The position numbers and the translations under genes are program-made. A model generated the notes under the pieces. That model was not told where the DNA came from. It searched no databases and saw only the letters and a program-made list of their open reading frames with translations. From Saccopteryx bilineata (Eukaryota; Chordata; Mammalia; Chiroptera; Emballonuridae): DNA of 64,000 bases. This document shows positions 1-10,975 of this stretch, in pieces (positions within the stretch are counted from its first letter, which is position 1; each line of letters opens with the position of its first letter). The DNA is taken from assembly GCF_036850765.1 (NCBI RefSeq), contig NC_089492.1, positions 76,457,982 to 76,521,981 on the forward strand. Reading direction: 5' to 3'.

Positions 1-272
1 CATGAGTATCATTATTATTTGCATATATTTGAAACAAAGGCAAACAGCCAGTAATATTATCTGTGCCTTCCTGAAGCCAATATTTTTCACCAAAGAATAC
101 CATTAAAAAGTATCATTCTCTTAGCAAATCCTGCTATGTAACTGTCATAGTTATTTAATATGGTTATAAGAAATTCTTCAAAAAGTAATCAATTGGGTAT
201 AACAACTTGTTTATCCATTCTCCATCCCCACATTCATTCTTCTCTTTGACAAAAAATAAATAAAAAAGAATA
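1..272. other. AT-rich unique DNA
   Basis: No open frame, splice-site pair or recognisable repeat is seen. The stretch ends in an A-rich run (about 250-270) that abuts the first SINE and probably served as its integration site. Confidence 0.5.
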
Positions 273-598
273 GCCCGACCAGACAGTGGTGCAATGGATA
301 GAGCATCAGATTGGGACACAGAGGACCCAGGTTTGAAACCCCAAGGTCACTGGCTTGAGCACAGGCTCATCTAGTTTGAGCACAGCTCACCAGCTTGAAC
401 CCAAGGTTGCTGGCTTGAGCAAGGGGTCACTCGCTCTGCTGTAGCCCCTCCCCCCCTCAGTCAAGGCACCCCTAAGAAAGCAATCAATGAACAACTAAGG
501 TGCCACAACAAAGAATTGGTTCTTCTCATTCTCTCCCTTCCTGTCTGTTTGTCCTATGGGTCCCTCTCTCTGTGTCTCTGTCTCTTTCACACAAAAGA
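273..598 (+). mobile_element. tRNA-derived bat SINE, type B (Rhin-related)
   Basis: The head reads GCCCGACCAGACAGTGGTGC and is followed by a B-box-like AGGTTTGAAACCCC, then the family body (GCTCATCTGGTTTGAGC-like segment, GCTTGAACCCAAGG, ATCAATGAACAACTAAGGTG) and a 3' CT-rich tail. Compared with the other type B copies here it has many substitutions, so it is an older insertion. Related flanks (aaaagaata / aaaagaaagtata) suggest a decayed target-site duplication. Non-coding; SINEs of this kind are transcribed by RNA polymerase III and moved by L1 enzymes. Confidence 0.9.
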
Positions 599-657
599 AA
601 GTATAGGATAGCTGTTTGCAGACTACGTCTTGTTAATGATTCTTTAAAAATCTCTCA

Positions 658-1036
658 GCCCTGGCCGGTTGGCTCAGTGGTAGAGCGTCAGCCTAGCATG
701 CAGAAGTCCCAGGTTCGATTCCTGGCCAGGGCACACAGGAGAAGTGCCACATCTGTTTCTCCACCCCTCCCCCTCTCCTTCCTCTCTGTCTCTCTCTTCC
801 CCTCCCGCAGCCGAGGCTCCATTGGAGCGGAGATGGCCCGGGCGCTGGGTATGGCTCCTTGGCCTCTGCCCCAGGCACTAGAGTGGCTCTGGTCGCAACA
901 GAGCGACGCCCTGGAGGGGCAGAGCATCACCCCCTGGTGGGCAGAGCGTCGCCCCCTGGTGCGGGCGCATGCGGGAGTCTGTCTGACTGTCTCTCCCCAT
1001 TTCTAGCTTCAGAAAAAGAAAAAATAAAAATAAATA
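658..1036 (+). mobile_element. tRNA-derived bat SINE, type A (Rhin-like), full length
   Basis: The tRNA-like head starts GCCCTGGCCGGTTGGCTCAG (A-box region) and carries the B-box AGGTTCGATTCC. The body has the CTTCTCCACCCCTCC and CTCTTCCCCTCCCGCAG segments and the end is CTGACTGTCTCTCCCC, followed by an A-rich tail. Flanks aaaaatctctca and aaaaatccctct look like a target-site duplication. It holds two minus-strand CTCF-like cores (924-940 and 946-961). The 168-residue frame at 500-1006 is only read-through of this element. Confidence 0.93.
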
Positions 1037-1930
1037 AAAATCCCTCTTCTCCCTCTTTATGTAAACAACCCTAATCAAAATCTCATGTCTTTTGTGCCGC
1101 AAATACCCAACCCCTGTAAAAAGCAACAGACATGACATGGAGGCTTCTAGTTTTTTTTCCAACGGTAGTGGATGATCAGGGCTCTGTATGAACAGTCTGC
1201 GTAAACGATGAACTAATGACTATGGGGAATCTGGCAAATACTTTTTGCCAGTCAACTGTTATACATGATTCAAATAAGAGCCAAGTGCTTTAGACATGAC
1301 TCATACATAAGTCAGGTGCTTGATTCACACCTACTTTTCTTTTGACAGTAATCCTTCTTACTGCTCTAATTTTAGGATGTAGTTTTAGTAGTGGAATTAA
1401 CCTGAAACAACTCAAAATTATGTAATTAATTATACTCAGCTTTAGTTATAATTACTGTTTAATCTCAGCCTCTCAGTTTGACACCTGGCAGAAATCCAGA
1501 CACACAGGTGGCAGTCATGGGTGGGTGGGGAGGCCTTTTCAGTTTGCTGGTTCCTATGTTCTCACTAATTACATAAGTTGTATTTATTTTTGCTATAAAA
1601 AATATCTCAGTTATTAGTCAAGTTGATACCATTTGCTTGGACCCGAGGGCTTGGAGAGTTTGAGGGATTGCCAGTGAAGGGAACTACACTTAGCGATTTC
1701 TAAGTGTGTTTCCCTTAACACTCATTTTGAAAGGGTTTAATTGGTGTAATTATTTTAAAAAGTTCCTGTGATCACATAAATTTGGTGTATGCTGCAAAAA
1801 GATGAAGTAGATTTCTTTACCATAGGTTTTCTTGGTCTTTAATATGTTAATTTATATTGTGGATCTCCAAGAGGTGGGACAGAAAATGTTTCTCAAACTG
1901 CCCTGAACAGAGAAAACTGTTTCCTTTAAA
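1037..1930. other. Unique non-coding DNA
   Basis: AT-rich sequence between a SINE and an L1 fragment. I see no repeat family, no exon with matching splice sites and no RNA gene. Confidence 0.4.
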
Positions 1931-3262
1931 AAACACAACAGCAGCTTTATTGAGGTATAATTTACATGATATGAAATTCACTTGTTTTAAAGGTTCAGTT
2001 AAGTGATTTTTAGTGAATTTACAAAATCAAGCAATCATCACTAAATCCAAGTTTAGAACATTTCCATCACCTCAGAAACATCCCTTGTTCCCATTTGCCA
2101 TTACTTTGAATACCCACTTTCAGCCCCAGGTACCCACTAATCTGCTTTCCTTCTTTATAGGTATGCCTCTTCTGGAATTTTCATCTGGTTTCTTACATTC
2201 AGCATGGTTTTGAGGGTCACCCATTTTGCAGCATGTATCAGAATTTCATTCCTTTTTGGTGACAAACAGTATTCCATATAGACATAGCACACTATTTTTT
2301 TTTAATCCATTCATGAGTTTATGGGCATTTGCATTATTTCCACTCTTGGCTACAGTGAACTACTGTATTACAAACACTTATGTACAAATCTTTGTATGGA
2401 CACACTGTTATTTCTCTTGAGAATATACTTAGGGTTGAAGTTGGGAATCACATAGTAAATTTCTATTTAATTATTATTTTTTTTATTGATTGATTTCATT
2501 GAGAGAGGAAGGAGAGAGAGAAAAAGGAACATAGATCTGTTCCTGTATGTGCCCTGACCAGGAATCGAATTGGCAACCTCTGTGCTTCAGGACAATACTC
2601 TATCCAACTGAGCCATCCAGCCAGGGAAATTTCTGTTCAATTTTTAAAGAAACTTCCAAACTGTTTGCATTCCACCAGCAGTGTATGAGAGTTTGTTACT
2701 TCCACGTCCTCACCAACCAGTGGGTTTCCTGATGGCCAAAAATGTTGAGCATCTTTTCACCTGTTTATTGGCCATTCATATACCTTCTTTATCAAAGATC
2801 TATTTAATTTTTTGGTCCACTTTAAAACAAGGTTATTTTTCTATTATTGTGCTGCAAGATCCTTGTAGTCTAGATACAAACCTTTAATCAAATGTAATTT
2901 ATAAATATTTTCTCCCTCTGGTTTTTTTTTCACATTTTCAATGGTGTTTTTAAAGCATAAAAAATGTTTAATTTTGGTGAAGTTCAATTTCTGACATTTC
3001 TTCTTTTATGGCTTGTGCTTCTTCGTTGTATCTATGAAAGTCACGAAGATTTACTTCCATGTTTTGTAAGAGTTTATAATTTTAGCTTTTACATTTAGAC
3101 GGATGATTCATTTAGAGTTAAATTTTGAGTATGACGGGAGGGAAGGATTTAAATATACTTTTTACATGTGGATACCCAATTGTCCCAGCACCATTTGTTG
3201 AAAACACTATCCTTTCCCTACTGAATTGCCTTGGCACCTTTGTTGAAATTCAATTGAGCATA
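1931..3262 (-). mobile_element. Old L1 3' fragment, antisense, interrupted by a VES SINE
   Basis: Read on the plus strand this is the familiar antisense L1 3' region: CAGCTTTATTGAGGTATAAT, then segments about catching cues such as TCCATTCATGAGTTTATGGG, TTGGCCATTCATATACCTTC, and CAATTGTCCCAGCACCATTT near its end. It is heavily substituted and has no intact ORF2 frame, so it is an inactive mammalian-age copy. A later SINE split it at 2473-2626. Confidence 0.8.
2473..2626 (-). mobile_element. VES-type tRNA-derived bat SINE nested in L1
   Basis: On the minus strand the head reads CCCTGGCTGGATGGCTCAGT with a B-box-like AATTCGATTCC, then GGTCAGGGCACATACAGGAA and a CT-rich tail. This layout matches the VES SINE group shared widely among bats. 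It is flanked by a duplication (AAATTTCTATTTAATT at 2457-2472 and AAATTTCTGTTCAATT from 2627), which shows insertion into the older L1. Confidence 0.88.
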
Positions 3263-4114
3263 AATATAAGAGCCTTTAATATGTTAATGATGTTGTGAAT
3301 CTCCAACAGGGAGGATATAGAATGTTTCCCAAAATGTTTTTAACAAGGAATCCTACTCCTCCCCCACATTACATTCCCTTGAAAAACACAGCTTTCACAT
3401 AGGTTCTCACTGCAGTCTACCCGTCCAACTAGAGAAAACTCGAAGTGCTCAGGGTTCTAATTTTTCCTTGCAACTTTGTTGCTTGTTTTTAGAGACTGAG
3501 AGGCTTGAGTGTTGTATTCGAAAATGCAAAACCAAAGATACAACTTCTAGAAATACGCTTACCATCAGAATAAAACATCTTATTACGCAGACACCCATGT
3601 AAAGGCTGTGGAATTAGGTCCATCTTCCTTATGGGCTTAGTGGATGAAAGTTTGGAAGTGTGAAGAATTCTGAAATGGTGTTTTTACATTTTTACATCTT
3701 GCTTGATCATGACATCTGAAACTAAGTGTTGCAGTAAAGATGCCTACTTGCATGTACTTTATCACATATACATACATATGCATATACATTATACACACAC
3801 ATGTTGGAGATATATTTTTTTCTTTTTAAAGGGTTTTGTCTTAATGTTCTTATGTAACCAAATACAATGCAAAATGTTGGTTAACTGCTTAAATGACCTT
3901 ATTCAAATGACAACACTCTCATTTTAGCATTAGAGTACTACAACAGAAAAAAAAAGAACTCAGTCCAAAAATAAAGAGACATTAGAATGAGTGTCTCTTT
4001 ATGACCTTGTATCAATTAGCAAAGGAAGAAAAATATAGATAAAGGCCTATGATGAGCAAGGGGTAAAAGGTAGGAATACGTTGACGGGGAGAACGTATAA
4101 ACCACACATCTGGA
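3263..4114. other. Unique AT-rich DNA
   Basis: No gene or clear repeat is recognised. A short ATACATATGCATATACATTATACACACAC stretch lies near 3770-3800, which is only low-complexity sequence. GC content rises sharply at about 4,100, where the CpG island begins. Confidence 0.4.
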
Positions 4115-4568
4115 AAAACTGACCAGAAGCGCGTTGTCTGCCCGGAGCCCGGGGACCGCGTCTAAAAGCCCACGGAAAGCAGCGGCGCCCACCCTGCACG
4201 CCTGTGTCCCACCACGAATGCCCGCCCACGTGCATGGTCCTCCCTGACCGACAGGTCGCTTTCTGAGGGAGCCTCTCCTGCCGGCGAGGGGGCGCTCTCG
4301 TCTCACAGCGCAGGACTGTTTTCTAAGCATCCTGGACGGCTCCGCCTTACCGAGTACACACAGGTGCCGAACAGATAACGACCGTACTGCGGGCTGCCCT
4401 CCGACGCCACAGAGGACGTAGAGCAGAAACTGCCTTTCCTTGCGACACTTCTGCATCTTTGGTGCCAGGTTCGTCTTGGAACCCCCCACCCCACCCCCAC
4501 CCGCGACCTGGGTCAGTGTTAGCGTCCCACCTGGTCTGGGGCTCCACCGCCCTCCTCCACGTCCGGTC

Positions 4569-4645
4569 TCACTACACTTTTTATTTTATTTTATTTTGTT
4601 TTGTTTATTTTATTATTTTATTTTATTATTTTAATCACTACACTT
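4569..4645 (-). repeat. Direct repeat flanking a (TTTTA)n tract: tail-only retroinsertion
   Basis: An 11-bp direct repeat, TCACTACACTT, stands at 4569-4579 and 4635-4645. Between the copies is only a 55-bp TTTTA/TTTTG-rich run (4580-4634). The pattern fits a minus-strand L1-machinery insertion so severely 5'-truncated that just its A-rich tail remained. Confidence 0.65.
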
Positions 4646-4976
4646 CTTAAGTAACTGAAGTGCTCGTCTGAGTTTCAACCTCAACTCTCTCCCGCGAATG
4701 GATGTCAGTCGTTGGCTAATTTAGGAACACGTCCTGGCCCCTTCGTCTGAACCCCGCTAGAGGTTTGCTCAGCATTTTAGGATGGTTCCCCCGGGAGAGC
4801 GAGAAGCTTCCAGGTTACTTCCCCAGGATGTGCCTGATGGTTTCCCCCTGGCCTGCGTGGGTGGGAGTTCCCGTCGTTTTCCCCTTTAAGGCTTATCACG
4901 CTTGTAACAGAGTCCTGCGGTGGAAGCAGAATTGCGAGGCAAGAACCGCGCTTTCAACAGCAGCCTCGTTGTCCCC

Positions 4977-4990
4977 GTGACCTTGGCAAC
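4977..4990. promoter_or_regulatory. RFX-type X-box
   Basis: GTGACCTTGGCAAC matches the X-box consensus GTNRCC-NN-RGYAAC at every position. RFX-family factors bind such sites upstream of ciliary genes and other targets. It lies in CpG island 1, 23 bp before a CRE. Binding is inferred. Confidence 0.6.
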
Positions 4991-4997
4991 CGCGCGC

Positions 4998-5006
4998 GGG
5001 GGGCGG
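4998..5006 (+). promoter_or_regulatory. GC box (Sp/KLF)
   Basis: GGGGGGCGG, an Sp1/KLF-type core, sits between the X-box and the CRE. Confidence 0.45.
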
Positions 5007-5013
5007 AGGGTGA

Positions 5014-5021
5014 TGACGTCA
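5014..5021. promoter_or_regulatory. Full CRE palindrome TGACGTCA
   Basis: The perfect 8-bp CREB/ATF/CREM site lies in CpG island 1, immediately after the GC box. Full CREs containing CpG are rare outside promoters because of CpG decay, which adds weight to a promoter here. Confidence 0.6.
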
Positions 5022-5330
5022 CGGCCAGCTGCGCCGCGCGTGAGCCCTCTCGGCCTCGCGAAGGTGGGTGGGCTCCGGATGGATGAAGCGACTTGGTGAT
5101 GCACACAGATATCGGGCCCGCGTTCCCACCCAACGCGGGGGCTAGCGTGGGGACCTTCTTTGAGCCCTGCAGAGTTGTGCGCCGCGGAGCAGCTACAGGA
5201 TGGATGGGGCAGATGGCCGATGGAGCCCGATGCAAACAGGAAGCCGTGCCCTCCAGAACCAGGTGCGCGCGGCTTTCGCAGGGGATTCCGAGTCTGGGGA
5301 GACGCCCCTCCCGGTAGGAGGCTGCCCACC

Positions 5331-6558
5331 CTGAAACTAAGAAAGCTCCTTTTCCGGACCGGCCTCCCGGCCGGGGCCAAAAATCTTTTGACAGCACGGA
5401 AAGAAGAGTCAGCGCTGTGGTGAATGATTCCCGTTGTGCCCAGGCTAAGATTTTTGGGAGCGAGAAGAAGGATCAGAAATGAATACACTGGCCGTCATTC
5501 GTGAACCAGCTACTGTCAAATAAATGCATGTCGTTCTTATTCTGCAGGGTCGGTTCCATCATTGTACATCAGATCCTCCTTTTGTGTATAGAGCTCTGAT
5601 GCAAACACCCCTACCGATTGGCGAACTCCCACCACACTGTCAGGCAATCCTTTCGGCCGCTCCCGGCCCGTTAGCCTCAGCGCTGCACCTGGCACAGGGA
5701 ATAACCGAAGTAGTGAGTGATGGTGTCGGTAGGAAATGACCGGCAAACCTGTCAAGTCCAGCAAACTGATTATATTCCCACTTAATTACTTGCACTCTTC
5801 CCATCTCCGTTCCTTCTGTTTACTTTGCAAAGAGAAAAGCCCTTTGAACCCAAACATTTATTGACCCCAGCCCCAGATAAGTCACAGATGAGGCCAGAGG
5901 GAAGGCAAACCTCTGGGGATCTACTTGTAACATAAGCAGACTTGCGGGGACTCACTGCGCAGGATTTGCCTTGCACAGCCAGATTTGATTGAGAAACACC
6001 TTCATACAGCCATTCCAAATATAAGTACAAATATATTTACCGAATTGAATGTGATTTTTCAACTGTCTCCACCACTCTAACTTTAATTACCTTAGATACA
6101 TTTATGCATTTAAATGAATAAAAAGGAGAGAAGAGGTGGGTTGTGAAATGAACCAAAAACAGAGGGACCTATCCTGAAAGTGTGTACCCTGGGAAGTTTT
6201 CCAGAGGAAGACGAGGTTAAGTTAAAGCAGGAATGTTTCCATGCTAGGTTATTGTAAACTATTTTTTTTATTTTGCTTAGGTATGTTTGCGATGGGAAAA
6301 ATTTTTTCATTTATTTAAAACCAATTTATTGATACTCCTTGTGAATTATAACCTGTTTTTTTTTCCTGCTTTTAAAAGTATGGACAGAAACGCCTTAACT
6401 GATTAGAAAATGGATTTTATTTTCTAGAAAAGTAAAGAACATTAGAGCATCTACAAAATGAGGTTCATTGCCATAAAACTTAGATTTCAGAGTGTTGTTT
6501 GAAGGGCAAGTAATACAAGTGACTACGTGTCCATCATTTTCTAACCTCTTACACCCCC
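5331..6558. other. Unique DNA downstream of CpG island 1
   Basis: No repeat or gene is recognised. A weak acceptor-like TCTTATTCTGCAG ends at about 5547 on the plus strand, so a downstream exon is possible but nothing confirms it. A C-rich run (about 6554-6580) precedes the LTR. Confidence 0.35.
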
Positions 6559-6958
6559 CCACCCCCATCCCCCACCCCGGCTTCCCAAGGTGGAATTTCT
6601 TTCCCTCCCTTTGAATATGGGCTGGCTCTGGGACTGCTTAATTAATAGAAAGCCACTGACGTGGTGGTGTGCCAACTCAGGGCCTAAGGCTTAAGATGGC
6701 CTAGAGGTTTGCATTTTCTGTCTTTTTTGGGAGCCCCAAACTACCATACACTGTGACCACATGCCCTGCTTGGAGAGGGAGGAGGCTGGGCCTCCAGATG
6801 CCTTCAGCTCCAGCCCTCCTTTGGAAGACACCAAGGGAAACCAGCAGAACCACTGGTTGAGCTGTCAACCCACAGAAGCTAGAAAGCAAACAAAGTGGTT
6901 GTCATTTTAAGCCACTGAGTTTGGGGTAATTTGTTTCTTAGCAAGAAATAACCAAAAT
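6559..6958 (+). mobile_element. Old MaLR-type LTR (MLT1-like)
   Basis: Recognised from TTGAATATGGGCTGGCTCTG, a central AACCACTGGTTGAGCTGTC region and the 3' hallmark TTTTAAGCCACTGAGTTTGG GGTAATTTGTT. These match the ERVL-MaLR MLT1 consensus as I recall it. No internal retroviral genes are attached, so it is a solo LTR. Exact ends and subfamily are uncertain. Confidence 0.72.
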
Positions 6959-7743
6959 AGAAAGTAAACCATTCACTGGCTCCATATCTTTTGGTTAACA
7001 GGGAATAGCTTTGCTTTATTGGAAAGACAGCTGGACTTGCTTCTCCAGTTTGATGATTCATTGTGAGCTGCAAAGGGCTCAGGCAAGAGTTAATTTAGTC
7101 AGGGAAGGTGGGGGATGGGGGTCAGAAAAGACACGTGCAGAGAGTTGAGTAGGGAGTAGAAGGAAAGGAATGACCTTGGGTCCCAGGCTGCTGGTGGCAG
7201 ACATGAGGAACCAAATTAATGCCGTGAATAAAACCAGTGAGCCTGAGGCAGAGTGCTGGGAGGAGTGGAGAGGAATGATAAAAATAAATGCATGATTATT
7301 CAAATAAAAATGTTTATTCATATACCACATAAAATTATCTACCCTACGACATGTTGGGAAATGCTGCCTAGAAATAACACCCTTTTTATACCTCCTGGCT
7401 CTTTTTGAAGAAGTCCTTCATGAGAAAGTAAGCTCATAGGGATTTTCATTTTGTAAAAACCAGAATATGTTTTCTTGAATAATGAAACTCAGATTTTTAT
7501 TCATTGCACCATGTGACACTCACACTTAGCCCCGTCAACACGATTACACACACAGAAACACACAGATATTCGCAGGCACACATTCTCTAATGTTTCTCCC
7601 AACTGGCAAACAAAGAAAAATGTTTGACTTTTGTATTTACAGAGTTAACTTGATATCAATATTTTGGTGTATTTGAAGGAAATTTTATTCATATTTTCAA
7701 ATATGTAGGTTTAAAAGTGCAAAATTTAAAAAGTGCTTGTCAG
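6959..7743. other. Unique non-coding DNA
   Basis: No recognised repeat, RNA gene or exon. Overlapping minus-strand frames (6879-7073, 7079-7330) resemble no known protein. Confidence 0.4.
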
Positions 7744-8115
7744 GCCCTGGCTGGTTGGCTCAGTGGTAGAGTGTTGGCCCGGCGTGTGAAAGTCCTGGGT
7801 TTGATTCTTGGCCAGGGCACACAGGAGAAGCTCCCGTCTGCTTCTCCCCCTTTCCCCCTCTCCTTTTTTCTCTCTGTCTCTCTCTCCCCTTCCTGCAGCC
7901 AAAGCTCCACTGGAGCAAAGTTGGCCCTAGTGCTGAGGATGGCTCCATGGCCTCCACCTCAGGCACTAGAATGGCTCTGGCGGCAACAGAGCAAAGCCCC
8001 AGTTGGGTAGAGCATTGCCCCCTGGTGGGCATGCCAGGTGGATCCTGGTTGGGCATATGCGGGAGTCTGTCTGACTGCCTCCCCACTTCTAACTTTGGAA
8101 AAATACAAAAAAAAA
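7744..8115 (+). mobile_element. tRNA-derived bat SINE, type A
   Basis: Head GCCCTGGCTGGTTGGCTCAG, a decayed B-box (GGGTTTGATTCT), the standard body and an A-rich tail. Flanks AAAAGTGCTTGTCA and AAAAGTGTCAAA look like a decayed duplication. CpGs have mostly changed to TG/CA, so it is older than the copies at 15.4 and 38.3 kb. It holds one CTCF-like core on the minus strand at 8012-8028. Confidence 0.92.
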
Positions 8116-8384
8116 AGTGTCAAATTTGATTTGTATAATTATCGTAGCATTTAATATTAAATCAAGATTTCATGCACCTGCCAGGGTTATCTCATCAATC
8201 CAGTGCGCCTGCTCTGAGCTGAGACACGGGCTGGTGAGATTCCTGCCCTTTCCTCCCTTACTCTGTGCCTCTGTCCTTACACTGAGGAGGAAACAGCATG
8301 TTACAACTGAAAACTCCTGTACAGGGAGTTCTGTACAAATGCAGTGTGTGACCCTAGGCAAGAAACTTAGCATCTGCAGTTCTT

Positions 8385-8779
8385 TTTTTTTTTTTTTTTT
8401 CTGAAGCTGGAAACGGGGAGAGACAGTCAGACAGACTCCCGCATGCGCCCAACCAGGATCCACTACCTGGCACGCCTACCAGGGGGCGACGCTCTGCCCA
8501 CCAGGGGGCGATGCTCTGCCCCTCTGGGGCTTAGCTCTGGCGATACCAGAGCCACTCTAGCGCCTGGAGCAGAGGCCAAGGAGCCATCCCCAGTGCCCGG
8601 GCCATCCTTGCTCCAATGGAGCCTCCCTGCGGGAGGGGAAGAGAGAGACAGAGAGGAAGGAGAGGGGGAGGGGTGGAGAAGCAGATGGGCACCTCTCCTG
8701 TGTGCCCTGGCCGGGAATCGAACCCTGGACCTCTGCACGCCAGGCCGACGCTCTACCACTGAGCCAACCAGCCAGGTCC
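8385..8779 (-). mobile_element. tRNA-derived bat SINE, type A, antisense
   Basis: Plus-strand reading starts with poly-T, then CTGAAGCTGGAAACGGGGAG, and ends CAACCAGCCAGG, the reverse complement of the family head. A 16-bp duplication with one difference flanks it (AGCATCTGCAGTTCTT at 8369-8384, AGCATCTACAGTTCTT at 8780-8795). Two tandem CTCF-like cores lie on the plus strand at 8476-8492 and 8498-8514. Confidence 0.95.
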
Positions 8780-8795
8780 AGCATCTACAGTTCTT

Positions 8796-10544
8796 AAAGG
8801 ATTGGATTCAACAATCTCTGGGATAAGCAAGAAAAAACAACATATACCTGATCAAATAATAAAAAGGAGACTTTTTTTTTTTTTACTTCAGTTTGCAAAA
8901 GAATATGCCGTACTTGATTGCATGGCAATAATGCAGCGTTCCTTCCTGCCCGTTGGTCCAGAAGCAAGAATGGGAGTTGTGGGAGGTAGATTTCACTGGA
9001 AAAGGTATGTTCCATTCCAGGGCAGGATGGGAGTTTTGACGTTGGGGCCGGGAAAGCAGAGAACACATTTAATGTTATTTTTAAAGGAATGGGGGTGAGT
9101 AGTGGTTACCATGGAACAAGGAAAATACTGTTTTAGAGAATCTGGAAGTCAAGGTCTGCAGAGTTAGAACATGATGTGGGAGACTGCCTGCCTAGTCTGT
9201 ATCAGGTCCCTTTATCTCAGAGGGACCTGGCTCTCGTTTAAAGCTAGTGTTCCCATTACAGATGATTGATTACAGATGATTGATTACAGATCATTACAGA
9301 GGGGCACACTGCACTGAGCTGGATCCGTCAGTTTTGCCCTGTATTTGGAACTGAGATTCAGAGATAGGCAGTAAGTAGTGCTCCTTGTGCTAAAGTGCTA
9401 AGCCTTGCTCTGATCTCACAATCACATGTTCAGAGGAACAGCAGAGCTGGTCAGAGAGGTGACAACTTAGGTGGCTTCATGAAGAGAAATGGCAAAAGGT
9501 AGGGATAGAGAGGTCTTTCTGTCTTGCTCCTGTGGGCTTTCAGTATGGGGACCAAGTTCCTTCTGGGGCCAGGGTGCATGCGTGTGGTCGTGTTCCTGAA
9601 TCCCTCCAGAAAACTCCCTGGTGAACATCACTGAGGCATCATCATAGAGAAAGCGGCAGGAACATTTTTGTCTAGTTTAGGGTAACGAGGAAAACCAGTA
9701 GAGAAACATGTCCTTGGTCCAGAAGTTTGGTTCTTAGACAGCGGAGGAAAGGATGAATCCTAGTGAAGGTGACTCCATCAGCCACGCAGGGTCTTTGCAT
9801 GAGCTGTCCCATGCTACGCCAACTTCTCCCCTCCCCTTCTGCTCCTGCTGGTTGGCTCTGTTGGGGACCAAAAGCCAACAGGGTCTTTGCAGTTTAGATC
9901 TTTGGGGGACAGAGGTGTGGGGAACTGACAGTAAGCTGACAGTCTGCAGAACCCCCCCCCCCACCTCACTTGTTCTGTGAAGTTTTGCTAAAGGCTATTT
10001 TTTTCCACATCATGTTATTAGCTATGTGCTGGATTGTTTATACTCATCCTATCCCCCGCGTCCCTCAGAAAGACTTGAGGCAATTTCCTTTTTATCCTTT
10101 GTTTTGTGAGGTTAAGATGTTATGTATGGTGGAGGTTTTCTGCACTTAGTAGAATTCTTGAGATACCTTGGAAATGTGACTTTGTTTTAATGGTCTCTTT
10201 AATTTGCTAATGGCTCACTTTGCCCTATAAAGAAAGCAGGGTTAGGGGTAGAGATAGTGGTCAGTTCTTGCCATCAGCATTGCAGAGGCCTCCCAATCCC
10301 ATCCTTTTTCTCTTTAAGTCTATTATCTTGTGTGTTTTTTTTAAGTCTATTTTCTTAATTCCACACTGTTCCCACTCAGGACCTGGAATTACTAGCTGCA
10401 CTGGTTCATGGCATGGCTCCTTGACCAACATGCTGTTGGCAGGTCAGGAAGGCCTTTCATCCCCAACCCCAGGTCCCTCCATCCTGACTTTTTCCTCAGG
10501 CCATAAAGAAAAAGACTAATGATTTCCAAATTAGCAAATTCTAC
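8796..10544. other. Unique non-coding DNA
   Basis: Apart from a 14-bp tandem repeat at 9253-9300 and a C-run at 9952-9963, nothing is recognised. Open frames at 9672-9980 lie on both strands and show no family resemblance. Confidence 0.4.
9253..9300. repeat. Short 14-bp tandem repeat
   Basis: The unit GATTACAGATGATT recurs about three times, the last copy shortened. Simple local duplication. Confidence 0.75.
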
Positions 10545-10554
10545 AAAACAAGGA

Positions 10555-10559
<5 letters not shown>

Positions 10560-10585
<26 letters not shown>

Positions 10586-10960
10586 CTTTTCTTTTCTTTC
10601 TTTCTTTCTTTTTTGTACAGAGAGAGAGAGAGAGAGAGACAGAGAGAGTGATAGGTAGGAAGGGAGAAAGATGAGACGCATCAGTTCTTTGTTGCAGCTT
10701 CTAACTTGTTCATTGATTGCTTTTTCATATGTGCCTTGACTGAGGGGCTATAGCAGAGCAAATGACCCCTTGCTCAAGCCAGCAATTTTGGGCTCAAGTC
10801 AGTGACCATGGGGTCGTGTCTATGATCTCACGCTCAAGCCAGCAAACCTGCACTCAAGCTGGTGAGTCTGCGCTCAAGCTGGAGACCTTGGGGTTTCGAA
10901 CCTGGGCCCCCTGTATCCCAGTCTGATGCTTTATCCACTGTGCCACCACCTGGTCAGGCA
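10560..10960 (-). mobile_element. tRNA-derived bat SINE, type B, antisense, with (CTTTT)n tail
   Basis: A (TTTTC)n run (10560-10611) and an AG-rich run (about 10618-10650) are the complement of the element's A-rich tail and CT-rich 3' end. The tRNA-like head, read on the minus strand, is TGCCTGACCAGGTGGTGGC. A 15-bp duplication with one difference flanks it (10545-10559 and 10961-10975, AAAACAAGG-A/G-TTTTC). Confidence 0.93.
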
Positions 10961-10975
10961 AAAACAAGGGTTTTC

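Larger units (their letters stand above)
4115..5330. promoter_or_regulatory. CpG island 1, candidate promoter
   Basis: GC-rich, CpG-dense sequence (for example 4131-4290 and 4985-5070) in an otherwise AT-rich neighbourhood, with no SINE to explain it except a T-rich insertion at 4580-4634. Within it lie a consensus RFX X-box, a GC box and a full CRE in 45 bp. Such a combination is typical of promoters, often of ciliary or testis genes. No first exon can be assigned: possible donors on the plus strand follow GCGAAG (about 5064) and GAACCAG (about 5262). Several open frames on both strands (for example minus 4886-5488) overlap each other and resemble no protein I know; they reflect high GC. Direction of transcription is undecided. 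Confidence 0.6.

Noticed and set aside
658..731. tRNA gene at a SINE head (also at the other SINE heads)
   Set aside because: A- and B-box-like words are present but the sequence continues into the SINE body with a tail and target duplications, and the cloverleaf is degenerate.
4016..5488. Proteins of 147-200 residues in CpG island 1
   Set aside because: Frames overlap on both strands, have no known domain, and high GC lowers stop frequency.
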